Origin: Deltaproteobacteria bacterium
GTDB lineage: Bacteria > Bdellovibrionota_B > Oligoflexia > Oligoflexales > Bog-1112
NCBI GenBank assembly: GCA_016186945.1
Contig: JACPKR010000027.1
Location: forward strand, 1-43,927
Direction of reading: 5' to 3'
DNA length: 43,927 nt
Shown: positions 24,742-34,100 of the stretch, one piece after another
Position numbering within the stretch: the stretch's first letter is position 1
Layout of the letters: each line of letters begins with the position of its first letter
The notes under the pieces: model-generated
The model's database searches: none
Seen by the model: only the letters and a program-made list of their open reading frames with translations
Told to the model about the DNA's origin: nothing
Translations under genes and position numbers: made by a program

Positions 24742-25032
24742 ATGGCTGATATCCTCGTGGCCTTAGCCCACATCTTTAACGTGCTACTCAATCTGGCAAC
24801 GATCGTGATCATCGCTTCTGTAGCGATCAGTTGGTTCAATGTTGACCCTCGGAATCGTTTTGTTTCCATAATTCATGCGGTAAGTGAACCGATGTATCGC
24901 CCCTTTCGCATCCTTACAAGACGAATTCCGGGACCGTTCGATTTTGCACCGTTTCTAGCGCTCCTCGTTATTGTCTTTTTGCAAAACCGCATTCCCTACT
25001 ATCTCATGAAGCTTGCCGCAAGTATGAATTAG
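24742..25032 (+). CDS. YggT family membrane protein
   Basis: This 96-residue protein has two hydrophobic segments (LLNLATIVIIASVAISWFNVD and APFLALLVIVFLQNRIPYYLM) separated by the family motif V-S-E-P-M-Y-R-P-F-R, typical of YggT (CCB3/YlmG-like) proteins. Roles reported for relatives include cell division, osmotic tolerance and cytochrome maturation, so no single function is assigned. ATG 24742 has AAAGGAAATAA just before it. Confidence 0.87.
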   Translation: MADILVALAHIFNVLLNLATIVIIASVAISWFNVDPRNRFVSIIHAVSEPMYRPFRILTRRIPGPFDFAPFLALLVIVFLQNRIPYYLMKLAASMN

Positions 25033-25041
25033 GGAGGTCGC

Positions 25042-25680
25042 CTGTTACGTAGCCTTCTTCTCATGATCGGCTTGGGAACACTCGTAAGCGCGGCCAGTCT
25101 TCACCTCGACCGTTTAAGGAAGCTCGCAGGTGAGGAGCCTTTCGCCCCTATGTCTCCCGCCTTTCTGAAGCTTGCCACCTTAGGGCACAAGCGACTGTTT
25201 GACGATGTCTCGTACTTCTGGCTGCTGCAAAGTCTGATCTCGACCAGCCCCCAAAATGCTCAGCTCTTGTTTGCTAAGATTCAACGCGTTGCCCGTCACC
25301 GTCCTGATATCGAATCGCTCTATACACTTTCCTGTTTCGTCCTGGCCTTGGACTATAAACGTCCCGACCTGTGCGAACCTGTCATACAATATGGTATGCG
25401 TGCCAAGCCAGAAAGCTGGCTCATCCCGGCAACGCAAGGTTATATGAGCGGCTTCGCCCTCAAAGACCCGTTAAGAGCAGCGTACTATTACAGGAAAGCG
25501 GCGGAACGGCCTCGGTGCCCGTCGTATATCGCTGGTCTCAGTCAGACAATGTTGGAGACGGGACTACGAGGTGTCAACGCTGGAGAGACTCTCAAGGTCA
25601 TTATTGAAGGACTAGAGGACGCAGACTTTCGCGATTTTCTGAAATCGTTCCTTGAACAACATAGAAGCAATCAACCGTGA
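25042..25680 (+). CDS. Exported helical-repeat (TPR-like) protein linked to an ABC transporter
   Basis: The protein is alpha-helical with TPR-like pairs (ALDYKRPDLCEPVIQYGMRAKPESW, LKDPLRAAYYYRKAAERP). A good SD (AGGGAGG, 25031-25037) is 4 nt before a CTG at 25042. Starting there gives a proper signal peptide (LLRSLLLMIGLGTLVSAAS). The first ATG (25063) is 25 nt from the SD and loses part of the hydrophobic stretch. The stop overlaps the GTG start of the ABC ATPase, so the three genes to 27166 form one operon and the protein may assist that transporter. Substrate unknown. Confidence 0.7.
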   Translation: MLRSLLLMIGLGTLVSAASLHLDRLRKLAGEEPFAPMSPAFLKLATLGHKRLFDDVSYFWLLQSLISTSPQNAQLLFAKIQRVARHRPDIESLYTLSCFVLALDYKRPDLCEPVIQYGMRAKPESWLIPATQGYMSGFALKDPLRAAYYYRKAAERPRCPSYIAGLSQTMLETGLRGVNAGETLKVIIEGLEDADFRDFLKSFLEQHRSNQP

Positions 25681-26405
25681 CTCAGAAAGCAAAAATTGAA
25701 CTTCATGACATCAACAAGACGTTTCGAAACGACATCTTCACGCACCCCGAAAAAGCTCTGGAACAAGTGAACTGCTCTTTCAAAGCTGGCCGTGCAACAG
25801 CTTTACTGGGCCACAACGGTGCGGGGAAGACGACCTCGATGCGGCTCATCTTGGGTCTTCTCAAACAGGACTCGGGAACGATTCTTATCGACGGAACCCC
25901 GATGCGCCGGGAGGACCGACGACGGATTGGATACATGCCGGAGACAAGCAAACTGCCTCCTGATTTGTGCGCGGAGGAACTTCTTCGCTTCCAACTTAAC
26001 CTGTTCAAAGCTCCTTCAAGTAGACAAGAAGAGAGAACGACTGTGGGTACGACATGGGAACAGATCGGTCTGTCTTCCCAACACAGGCTTAAGAAGATCA
26101 GGCACCTCTCGAAAGGAATGGGGAGGCGTCTCTCCTGGGGTTTGGCAATCATTCATAATCCTGACTTACTGATACTCGACGAACCATTTACCGGACTCGA
26201 TCCTTTGGGCCGGCAGGATTTAAGCAAATGGATCAGCGACTGGGTGACGAAAGGTGGCTCCGTGATTATGAGTACGCACGAACTCGATCTTGCCAGACGC
26301 CTGTGTGATGACTTTGTCGTCTTGAGAACAGGACGAGTCGCCTATTCGGGAGACAGCAAAATCTCCGATGACAGACTCTTAAGTTTTTTCGCAGGTGCCC
26401 CATGA
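25677..26405 (+). CDS. ABC transporter ATP-binding protein
   Basis: This 242-residue ATPase has Walker A GHNGAGKTT (45-53), signature LSKGMGRRLSW, Walker B LLILDEPFTGLDP and switch His in STHELDLA. It resembles the NosF/CcmA/GldA-like ATPases that pair with ABC-2 permeases in export or gliding-type systems. The GTG start overlaps the preceding TGA (GTGA), and its own end overlaps the permease start (ATGA), indicating translational coupling. Substrate not deducible. Confidence 0.92.
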   Translation: MTQKAKIELHDINKTFRNDIFTHPEKALEQVNCSFKAGRATALLGHNGAGKTTSMRLILGLLKQDSGTILIDGTPMRREDRRRIGYMPETSKLPPDLCAEELLRFQLNLFKAPSSRQEERTTVGTTWEQIGLSSQHRLKKIRHLSKGMGRRLSWGLAIIHNPDLLILDEPFTGLDPLGRQDLSKWISDWVTKGGSVIMSTHELDLARRLCDDFVVLRTGRVAYSGDSKISDDRLLSFFAGAP

Positions 26406-27166
26406 AAATGCTGCTAAGTATAGTGTGTGGAACGTTTTCCTCCCTCAGGCGTGGCCCCGTGTTTTTGCCGGTCCTGTTCTTTGGCGCCTTGATCTCTCTC
26501 TTTGCCAGTCTGGCGAGTTCGTGGGGCGTTGCTGAGTTTCGCAAAATACTCTTCGATGTGGGTAGCTTTGGTTTCCACATTGCAGGCAACATCGTAGCCA
26601 TGGTCTGGGCTGCACAAACACTTGCTGTGGCTCGCCAAGACGGGACGCTCGAAATCCAACTTGCCTCTCCGGTTCCCCGTCCTTTGTGGATCACCGGACG
26701 TTTCCTTGGCTTAGCGTTGGCCATTATTGTGTTGGGATGCTCTATGCTCGCCATCTGGCAAGCTTCCCTCTTAGTCACTGGCTTTGGATGGATGACGGGG
26801 GCGGAACTTGCCGCCTTCACCCTGCAAGGAGTCGGCTGGCTTGTCGTCGCCAGTATGGGGCTTTTCTTCGCAAGTTTCTGCGGACTTGTAACGACTCTCT
26901 TTTCAAGTATTGCCGTCTTTTTAGCCGGACTTCTGACTGAACTTGTGGCTGAAACGATTCTATCGGAGGGAGGGGCGATTCTGGCTAAGATTTTTCAGTG
27001 GTTCAAGACCTTTTGGAACCTCCAACATTTCAACCGCACCCCCACCTTTCTTGAAGCTCATGGGTCTGAGTATTTCCTAAGCGGGCTGGCGTATGGGGGC
27101 TTCCTGATAGCGTTTTTCCTGACAGCAGCGTCTCTTATTTTCTCCCGTCGGGAGGCCGTTTTTTGA
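26402..27166 (+). CDS. ABC-2 type permease (NosY-like)
   Basis: This 254-residue membrane protein has about six hydrophobic segments, starting with VFLPVLFFGALISLFASLA and ending with YGGFLIAFFLTAASLIF. The ARQDGTLEIQLASPVPR-type segment is typical of ABC-2 permeases such as NosY, where it follows the first helices. It forms the membrane part of the transporter with the ATPase at 25677. The 3' end contains a small hairpin (CTCCC/GGGAG) followed by a T-run. Confidence 0.85.
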   Translation: MKMLLSIVCGTFSSLRRGPVFLPVLFFGALISLFASLASSWGVAEFRKILFDVGSFGFHIAGNIVAMVWAAQTLAVARQDGTLEIQLASPVPRPLWITGRFLGLALAIIVLGCSMLAIWQASLLVTGFGWMTGAELAAFTLQGVGWLVVASMGLFFASFCGLVTTLFSSIAVFLAGLLTELVAETILSEGGAILAKIFQWFKTFWNLQHFNRTPTFLEAHGSEYFLSGLAYGGFLIAFFLTAASLIFSRREAVF

Positions 27167-27169
27167 TGA

Positions 27170-27205
27170 AAAAGGAGGTGTTTCTGCTCCTTTTCTTGTC
27201 CTTTT
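27170..27205 (+). terminator. Rho-independent terminator of the ABC operon
   Basis: AAAAGGAG (27170-27177) and CTCCTTTT (27187-27194) form an 8-bp stem with a 9-nt loop, followed by CTTGTCCTTTTAA. A second hairpin CTCCCGTCGGGAG with GCCGTTTTTT overlaps the end of the permease gene (27142-27164). Confidence 0.6.
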
Positions 27206-27243
27206 AAATTGAATTTTCCGCTGGATTTTGTGATAGTCCGGGA

Positions 27244-27525
27244 ATGCAAGACTACGAAGAACGCAAACTCCACATCAAATCTGAGAAAAACAAAGCGAAG
27301 GAACTTCGCAAGTCCACCTGGTGGCACAACCTCTGTGTCAACGCATCATGTTATTATTGTCAGACAAAACTTTCCCCAGAGACGGCAACGATGGACCATA
27401 TCATACCGCTTAGCCAGGGCGGCACCTCCCGTCCTGGAAATGTGGTTCCCTCCTGTAAGCCTTGCAATACGGAGAAAAAAGACCGCTCGGCAGTAGAATG
27501 GTTGCTGAGCCGCGGAACTTTGTAA
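27244..27525 (+). CDS. Small HNH endonuclease-like protein
   Basis: This 93-residue protein is a compact HNH nuclease: zinc Cys pairs C36/C39 (CYYC) and C71/C74 (CKPC) frame the catalytic DH (D51-H52, MDHIIPLSQGG) and N66 (GNVV). The third active-site position is Asn75 (CKPCNTEKKD), as in many HNN variants. Relatives occur in phages, in repair and as free-standing nucleases. It is not beside a toxin/immunity pair or phage genes, so its role is open. The basic N-terminus may bind DNA. The gene converges on the thioredoxin-fold gene with 16 bp between stops. Confidence 0.85.
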   Translation: MQDYEERKLHIKSEKNKAKELRKSTWWHNLCVNASCYYCQTKLSPETATMDHIIPLSQGGTSRPGNVVPSCKPCNTEKKDRSAVEWLLSRGTL

Positions 27526-27541
27526 GTAGCAAGGGCGCACT

Positions 27542-28120
27542 TCATCCGTAGTACTCAGGCTCGTTGCCAGGTTTCCACTTGATATTGCAACCCATGGAAG
27601 GTTTTTGGTCACGCGGAGGTGTTTTCCCAGCGAGGACAGACTCCATGGCAAGACGGAGATCTTTTCCATCGTTAGGTTTGTTGTTGGAAGGCCGGCTGTC
27701 GTCCATTTGTCCTCGATAGACGAGTACTTGACGAGCGTCGAACAGGTAGAAGTCTGGGGTGCAGGCAGCCTGGTAAGCTTTCGCCACATCCTGCGTTTCA
27801 TCGAACACGTAGGGGAAGGTAAAACCGTGGCGGAGGGCCTCTTCTTTCATCGCTGCTGGTCCGTCCTGAGGGTAAGCCTTGATGTCGTTGGAAGCTATCG
27901 CAATGACTGCAAAACCTTTTTCCTGAAATTCTCTTGCAAGCGTAATGATAGCAGGGCGAACATGGATCACAAAAGGACAGTGGTTGCAGATGAACATGAC
28001 CAGATAGCCTTTTGCGTTCTTAAACTCTTCCAGACTTCTCATCTTTCCCTCTGTGTCGGGCAGACGAAATTGGGGGGCCTTTGTTCCCAACGGCAGCATT
28101 GATGAAGGAGTGTGTGCCAT
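27542..28120 (-). CDS. Thioredoxin-fold AhpC/TSA-like protein (PRX_like1 type)
   Basis: This 192-residue protein has a redoxin fold with the unusual active site FICNHCPFV (C-N-H-C) and the conserved tail PSMGCNIKWKPG, features of the PRX_like1 group of AhpC/TSA proteins. It may be a thiol-disulfide reductase or peroxidase; the substrate is not known. ATG 28120 has AAGGAAG about 8 nt upstream and no signal peptide, so the protein is cytoplasmic. The longer frame from 28174 adds a spurious hydrophobic leader. Confidence 0.87.
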   Translation of the reverse strand: MAHTPSSMLPLGTKAPQFRLPDTEGKMRSLEEFKNAKGYLVMFICNHCPFVIHVRPAIITLAREFQEKGFAVIAIASNDIKAYPQDGPAAMKEEALRHGFTFPYVFDETQDVAKAYQAACTPDFYLFDARQVLVYRGQMDDSRPSNNKPNDGKDLRLAMESVLAGKTPPRDQKPSMGCNIKWKPGNEPEYYG

Positions 28121-28202
28121 AATATTCTTCCTTTGCGTGATCGTCATATTGAGAAAACATACTACGACGAACACACGGCGGCCGTGAACAAAAAAAAGGG
28201 AA

Positions 28203-28300
28203 CCGTCGCCCCCCCTGTCATCCCGCGGCTTGACCGCGGGATCCAGTCAACAGCAGTTTCCTCCAAACCACCTCCTTGCCCCAAGTGGCTTACGCATTAC
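28203..28300. repeat. Repeat patch: A2 fragment, CCCGCGG palindrome, half of a family A element
   Basis: A C-tract A2 fragment (ACCGTCGCCCCCCC) is followed by GTCATCCCGCGGCTTGACCG then CGGGATCCA (about 28217-28244), an inverted repeat of the same type as the right-edge tandem array. The left half of a family A element on the minus strand follows (28253-28300, ending TTGCCCCAAGTGGCTTACG...AC), broken in the middle of the A1 hairpin. The patch occupies most of the 248-bp gap between the divergent redoxin and lexA genes. Confidence 0.8.
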
Positions 28301-28317
28301 TGACATTTAGAAAAAAC

Positions 28318-28365
28318 TTGCGTCACCTCGCATACGTCGTGTACAACACAATGTATACAGGAGGT
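28318..28365 (+). promoter_or_regulatory. lexA control region and strong ribosome binding site
   Basis: A near-canonical AGGAGGT (28359-28365) lies 3 nt before ATG 28369. Between 28335 and 28358 are imperfect dyads (TGTAC...GTATACA; ATACGTCGTGTAC) that could be a LexA operator overlapping a TTGCGT/TACAAC-like promoter. The dyads match no LexA-box type that I can name with confidence, so autoregulation is inferred from the family. Confidence 0.35.
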
Positions 28366-28368
28366 GTT

Positions 28369-29007
28369 ATGATCAACAAAGTTAACGAGCTCAACAAGAG
28401 AGAAAAGCAAGTCTTCTCGTTCATCAGAGCTTTCAAGAAAAAAACTGGCGCTGTTCCCTCAGCTCGCCAGATTTGTTATCACCTTGGTTTTAAAAGCAGC
28501 CGTTCCGCACAAATTTACATCACCACGTTGAAAGACAAGGGTTTCCTCATGCACCGCAAGCCAGAGACAAGTTCCTACCTGCTAGCGGAGGAGCAGTCTG
28601 GGGCGTCTGCGTTTGATCGCATTCCCTTCCTGGGAGCGATCGCTGCGGGGGCGCCTTCTGAAGCGTTTGTGCAGAGCGATCGCATGATTGAATTGCCGTG
28701 TGGATTTTTCGGTGCTGTGGGGGATGAACTCTTTGCTTTGCAGATCATGGGCAACAGCATGAGTGGTGATTACATCTGTGAGGGCGATGTCGCGATTGTC
28801 AGGAAGCAGACGAAGGGTTTGCAAACCAAGGATATCCTGGCTGTGAGAGTGGGGAGTGACGAGTTCACGCTGAAGCGATTGCACAGGAAAAGGAATATCG
28901 TGGAGCTTCTCCCCTCCAACCCTCAGTATAAAGTCATGAGCGTCCCTGCTGAGCAGGTAGAAATAGTAGGGAAGTACCTTGGGCTGCTCAGACGCTCTAC
29001 CTCTTAA
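28369..29007 (+). CDS. lexA: LexA repressor
   Basis: This 212-residue SOS repressor has an N-terminal winged-helix domain (about 1-65; recognition region SARQICYHLGFKSSRSAQIYI) and a C-terminal S24 peptidase domain. Autocleavage would occur at A93-G94 (AIAAGAPSEAF). Catalytic Ser130 lies in MGNSMSGD and Lys169 in DEFTLKRL. RecA filaments trigger cleavage and release target genes. Here lexA heads an operon with imuA-imuB-dnaE2, the known damage-inducible mutagenesis cassette, so it probably controls its own operon; another lexA may exist elsewhere. Confidence 0.93.
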   Translation: MINKVNELNKREKQVFSFIRAFKKKTGAVPSARQICYHLGFKSSRSAQIYITTLKDKGFLMHRKPETSSYLLAEEQSGASAFDRIPFLGAIAAGAPSEAFVQSDRMIELPCGFFGAVGDELFALQIMGNSMSGDYICEGDVAIVRKQTKGLQTKDILAVRVGSDEFTLKRLHRKRNIVELLPSNPQYKVMSVPAEQVEIVGKYLGLLRRSTS

Positions 29008-29710
29008 TTTACAAGCAAAAGGGGTGTCAGTTGCGGGCTTGACGCTGGCCTGTTCTGACACCTCAGCGTCCCCTATAAACCTGTGTTCGTTCAACAAGAA
29101 GGTCGACGACTTTCTATCAGGAGGTTTCCCGATAGGTTCGTTAATAGAGTGGGGTGTGCCTATGGGGAAAGAAGGAAGGCAGCTGCTTTTTCCCTTCCTG
29201 GCCAACGTCACGCAGGGACGGCAATTTCCTCCGTCTTTTGTGCTGTGGGTCAACGGGTTTAAGGAACTGAAAGTCTTTCCTCCCGCATGGTTTGTGAGGG
29301 GCGTGGTACCGGGCAAGGTGCTCTTTGCCCAAAGCTGTGATGTGCTCCATGACTTGAAGCAGGTGTTTCTAAGCCCCGTGTTCAAAGTGATCGTGCTCGA
29401 CACCCCCCAATATTTGTCACGGGAGGATTGTTTGTTTCTCAAGAAGAAGGCGCAGAGGCATAAGCAGATTCTGTTCCTTCTACGCCCCTACCGTCTCAAC
29501 AACGAGAAGGGCAACGTCGCATGCAGTGTACGCATGAACATCTGGCGTGATCAACAGAAAGACACGCTGGTGGCACATGTCATCAAAGGATTAACGGATC
29601 GTAAGCTTTTCTTGGAGGAACCAGCTGCGCAGTTTCCTCCAAACCACCTCCTTGCCACAGATGGCGAAGTAAGGAAGTCAAATGCGTGTTTACATAGCTT
29701 TGGAATGTGA
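28979..29710 (+). CDS. imuA: ImuA-like (RecA/SulA-related) translesion synthesis accessory protein, repeat-encoded C-terminus
   Basis: This 243-residue protein has a degenerate RecA-like core (DDFLSGGFPIGSLIEWG, SFVLWVNG, FKVIVLDTPQYLSREDCLFL, ILFLLRPYR). Position between lexA and imuB supports ImuA, which helps ImuB and DnaE2 in damage-induced mutagenesis. TTG 28979 has TAGGGAAG 4 nt upstream and overlaps lexA by 29 nt; starts at 29024 (GTG) are possible but poorly placed. The last 35 residues include LEEPAAQFPPNHLLA, translated from an antisense A1 repeat, and overlap imuB by 29 nt. Confidence 0.8.
   Translation: MGCSDALPLNLQAKGVSVAGLTLACSDTSASPINLCSFNKKVDDFLSGGFPIGSLIEWGVPMGKEGRQLLFPFLANVTQGRQFPPSFVLWVNGFKELKVFPPAWFVRGVVPGKVLFAQSCDVLHDLKQVFLSPVFKVIVLDTPQYLSREDCLFLKKKAQRHKQILFLLRPYRLNNEKGNVACSVRMNIWRDQQKDTLVAHVIKGLTDRKLFLEEPAAQFPPNHLLATDGEVRKSNACLHSFGM
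29612..29655 (-). repeat. A1 hairpin repeat translated as the ImuA tail
   Basis: A full 44-bp A1 copy on the minus strand lies within the 3' end of imuA, 26 nt before the imuB ATG. It is the only A1 copy antisense to both flanking co-directional genes. Its plus-strand reading frame gives LEEPAAQFPPNHLLA. Confidence 0.88.
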
Positions 29711-31100
29711 CAATGTCGAGGATCGCATCGTGCATGCACTCACTACGCACGTGATGCGGTGGTCGGACAAGATTTGGCTCTTGGATCTGACACCGTTCTA
29801 TTCTTACTGGGCAGCGCGTGCACGGGCCTTACACACGACCCCGCAAATTTTGTGGAAGAAAACACTTCATCAAGGTTTTGCGCCTGGTGACAGCCATCCT
29901 GGGGACGAAAAGGTGCTGGGGATGAACTTTCCCTTTCGTGCATCCTGTGCGCCGTCTCCTTGGCAGGCGCTCTTGCTTCTTCTCAGCATGAGGGAGCGAA
30001 GGGTAAGCGGGCTTCTTTCTCTGGAGCAGGAATTGGGACAGACGCTTTACACGGACTTGCCTTGGTCGATTTGGTGGCATGCGCTTTCTCAGTTTGCGCC
30101 TCACTTAGCTTCGGAGAAAGACAGGCGTCAACTTGCTCAGGGCTGTGAACGTTTGAAACGCACAGTCGAGCGTTTGAACTTCCGCAATGTCCAGGCTATG
30201 AAGATACTTTCCTACGACGGTATACGAAGACGTTTTGGTTTATGGCTTGCCGAGTGCTGGCAGTGGACCTTCGACGGAGAGGAGCAAGACTTGATGCAGC
30301 TTTTCAGTTCCTTCCCCTGGAAGGCGTTTAGGTTCTCCGAACCTGCCTCTGTGACACGGCACTTGGAAGATCCGCTCTGTCTCTGGGAAACGATCAGCCC
30401 TTTTCTCATCGCAGACCTTGACAAGTTGGGAAGAGACGAGAGTTTTTCTGCTCAGGAGCGTGTTGTCAAACTTGAGTGGAAGATTACTTTCGACGACCTT
30501 TCCATCTTGACGGTGCCCATCTGCTTCCGTCATCCCCATGATTTGCATGGAGAAGAGGGGAAACACAAGACCACTTTGCTGCAAGCGGTCTACGGATTTC
30601 AGAACCTGACGGCGCAGGCATGGAAAGACTTGGCAGCTCCTTACCCCTCTCTTCTCTCGTGGCAGATCCTTCTGAAGGAGAAACTTGTGATCCCTGCTTT
30701 TGTTGAGGGCTTGTTCGACCACGATGCACACCTTGACCCCTTGTCTCAGCTGTTGAAACTGGAGAACGAGTTGCCCATCCCGCTCGAACGTTTTGCCTAC
30801 GCTGAGGACTGGTTCCCGGAAGAGTCGTTTGTGGAAAGAAGCGAGGACGAGCCGGCAAAAGTTTCAAGCTCCTTCCACGCTGTGGCGCGTGCGCGACCTT
30901 TGTTTTTGTATCAACATACTGTTGAACTCACAGAGGTGCGAGGGGGGGAATTTCTCGAAAGTATCCTGAACAAATGGTGGCGTAGCGACAACGCGCAACT
31001 GGAAAAACGGTATTACAAATACGTGGACCCTGTCGGCCGCTCGTACTGGGTTTGCCAGGATGAAACGGGAAGGTGGCTCGCCCATGGCAACTTTGGTTGA
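29682..31100 (+). CDS. imuB: ImuB, Y-family polymerase-like mutasome adapter
   Basis: This 472-residue protein is a degenerate Y-family (DinP/UmuC-like) polymerase. The N-terminus (RVYIALECDNV...) lacks the catalytic D-x-D and S-E carboxylates, as in ImuB. The C-terminus has the ImuB-typical GEFLESILNKWWR, YYKYVDPVGRSYWVCQDETGRW and LAHGNFG pattern. ImuB bridges the beta clamp, ImuA and DnaE2. QLLKLENELPIP is a possible clamp-binding region but not a clean motif. AAGGAAG precedes the ATG. It overlaps both neighbours. Confidence 0.87.
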   Translation: MRVYIALECDNVEDRIVHALTTHVMRWSDKIWLLDLTPFYSYWAARARALHTTPQILWKKTLHQGFAPGDSHPGDEKVLGMNFPFRASCAPSPWQALLLLLSMRERRVSGLLSLEQELGQTLYTDLPWSIWWHALSQFAPHLASEKDRRQLAQGCERLKRTVERLNFRNVQAMKILSYDGIRRRFGLWLAECWQWTFDGEEQDLMQLFSSFPWKAFRFSEPASVTRHLEDPLCLWETISPFLIADLDKLGRDESFSAQERVVKLEWKITFDDLSILTVPICFRHPHDLHGEEGKHKTTLLQAVYGFQNLTAQAWKDLAAPYPSLLSWQILLKEKLVIPAFVEGLFDHDAHLDPLSQLLKLENELPIPLERFAYAEDWFPEESFVERSEDEPAKVSSSFHAVARARPLFLYQHTVELTEVRGGEFLESILNKWWRSDNAQLEKRYYKYVDPVGRSYWVCQDETGRWLAHGNFG

Positions 31101-34100
31101 CTACGGGTGGGTGGAATGGTTGGCGCACACCAACTTTTCGTTCCTCATCGGAGCTTCCCACCCTCACGAAATGATCAAGCAGGCCAGTGAGTATGCCTAC
31201 AAAGGTCTGGGCATTGCTGACTACGACGGTGTCTACGGCATTGCTCGTGCGTACCGGGAACGGCGCCAGGCTTGTGAGGCGCTCAAGCTTTTCTACGGCT
31301 CGGAAATCCATCTGGCGAATGATTTCCAACTGCCTCTGCTCCTCCAAGACACCTTGGTCTTGTTTGCCCAGACCCACAAGGGATACTTCCACCTTTGCCG
31401 GATTTTGAACGAAGCCCATCGGGAAAGCAAAGACAAGGCGTTTGTCACGCCCGAAACTCTGCTCTCTCTTCCCGTGGACGATCTTGTTGCTTTCCAGCCT
31501 ATGCGTGGACTCCTGCGCCGACACGGCCCGTCGCCAGCATGGGAAGCGCGCCTGGGCAAGTTGCGAGAGCATTTTCACGGACGTTTTTACTTTCTCATGA
31601 GCAGACATCTCAACCCGTCTGAAGATTGTTGGATCGCACCCACGCTTACGCTTGCGAAAAAACTTGCGTCACCTGTGCTTCTCAGCCAGGACAGTTTTTT
31701 CCACGACCGTCCCCGCAAGCGTCTCCACGACTTCATGCACGCGATCCGTCACAACAGGACGATTGAGCATGTGAGCGAGCATCTCTTTGTCAACTCGGAG
31801 CGTTGCCTTCATCCTCTCTCCTATCTTGAAAAACTGTTCGGCTCCTTCCCCTTCTATGAGAAGGCCTTGCGTGCATCCTGTGACCTTGCCGAAACCTTTG
31901 CGTTCGACCTCGACGAGTTGCGCTATGTCTACCCCAAGGAGATGCTGCCGCCTGCTTATTCAGCGCAGGCTTATCTTGAGAAACTTGTGTGGGAGGGCGC
32001 CCACCGCATCTACGGAGCAGAGCTTCCCGAGAAGACGAAGAAAATCCTTGATCACGAGCTTGCCCTCGTCAAGATCCTGGCCTTTCCTGACTACTTTCTG
32101 ACAGTGTGGGACATTGTGAAGTGGGCACGTGCCCAAGGCATCTTGTGCCAGGGTCGGGGGAGTGCTGCCAACAGTGCCGTGTGCTTTGTGCTGGGCATCA
32201 CGTCACTCGATCCCGAAACAAGCGAACTCTTGTTCGAGCGTTTCATCAGCTTGGAGCGCGGAGATCCTCCCGACATCGACGTCGACTTCGAACACGAGCG
32301 TCGAGAGGAAGTGATTCAGTATATTTACGAACGCTACGGACGGGACAAGGCGTCGATGGTGTGCAACGTGATCTGCTTCAAGTCACGGGGAGCCATCCGC
32401 TTTGTAGGCAAAGCCTTGGGCGTGCCTGAGAAGCTTCTTGACGAGGGAGCACGCCTCTTGCGACGCCGAGGCTTGCGACAGGGAGGAAGTGACAAAGCGC
32501 TGGGCAAACTTGCAAGCTTACAAAAGCCGACTGAAAACGAAGCGGAGACTCTTCTCAACCCTCATCTGTTAAAACTGTGGGGTTTCCTTGCAGAGGAGAT
32601 CAAAGGTTTTCCCCGCCATCTTGGCATTCACAGCGGGGGTTTCATGCTCGCTGACAAGCCCCTCGCGTGGTTAGTGCCCACTGAACCAGCGACGATGGAA
32701 GGACGGACCGTCATCCAGTGGTCGAAAGATGATATAGAAGGTTTGGGTTTCTTCAAAATCGACATCCTCGCCCTCGGTATGCTTACGGCGTTGCGCAAGA
32801 GTTTTGCACTGATCCGTGAGTTTTATGGTCACAAGATAGGACTTTCGCAAATCCCTTCTGACGATCTGCCGACGTATCGCATGATTCAGAACGCTGAGAC
32901 AGTGGGAACCTTCCAGATCGAGTCACGCGCACAGATTTCCTTTCTCCCTAAGCACAGACCTCAACATTTCTACGACCTCGTCGTGCAGGTAGCCATCATC
33001 CGTCCCGGACCGATCGAAGGAGGAATGATCCATGCGTACCTCAACCGACGAAGGGGACGGGAAGCGGTCGTCATCCCTCATCCGAAATTAGAGGCTATCC
33101 TGGGACGGACGTACGGAGTTCCCATTTTCCAAGAGCAGGTGATGCGAGTGGCGATTGCTGTCGGAGGCTTCTCACCAGGGGAAGCAGACGAGTTGCGCAA
33201 AAAAATCGGAGCGTTCACCATGAAACCTGACGATGTAGGCCCCTTGTTGGAAAAACTACAGAACGGTATGCGTGCCCACGGCATTAAGGAGGAATTTATC
33301 GCAAGCATGTGCCAACACATCCAAGGCTTTTCAAGCTACGGATTTCCCGAGTCACATGCTGCCTCCTTCGCCCTGCTCGCGTACGCGTCTGCTTATGTGA
33401 AATGTCACTACCCGGAGGCGTTTCTCGTTGCTATGTTGAATTCACAACCGCTAGGCTTTTACTCCATCGACACCCTGATTAAAACCGCAAGGCATGGGGA
33501 TGAACGTGGAGGAGTGGGTGTCCGTCCCGTCTGTTTGCGCCGCTCCGACTGGGATGCGACACTGGAAAAGGATGAGAAAGCTTCACGACCCTTCGCTGTA
33601 CGCTTGGGGCTGAGGCTGGTCCGTGGATTGTGTGAGGAGAACGTCAGGAACTTCCTGCAGAAGCGAACGCACCTTGCGACAAATTGCGGACTTGAGGAAC
33701 TCTTGAAATTGCGCTGCTTCTCCCGACTGGACTGGACCGCACTGGCTGCAGCAGATGCGTTCCACTCGTGGGGGATCGCTCGCAGGGCTGCCATTTGGCT
33801 TGCCGAAGCAGCCCCGTTCTGCCATTACCTCGAAGACGAGGAGAGGGAACCTGCGTTCGCACAAGAAAGTGAGTGGGAAAACGTACAAGGTGACTACCGT
33901 GCACTAGGGACATCTCTGGGAACCCACCCTGCGAAGATTCTGAGGGAACAGGCCTGGGTCTACCCCGTCCCACGGGAGCAAATTGTCCTGGGCCAAGATC
34001 TTCTCAAGCTGCGCTCAGGCAGCTTCGTCACGATCTTCGGCATGGTCCTTGTGCGACAAGCACCACCTACAGCCAGTGGGATGCTTTTCATCACGCTGGA

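Noticed and set aside
27244-27525. HNH protein as part of a mobile intron or phage.
   Set aside because: No intron boundary, phage gene or split host gene is visible around it.
28582-29442. A 286-residue minus-strand open frame.
   Set aside because: Antisense to lexA and imuA, with no recognisable motifs.
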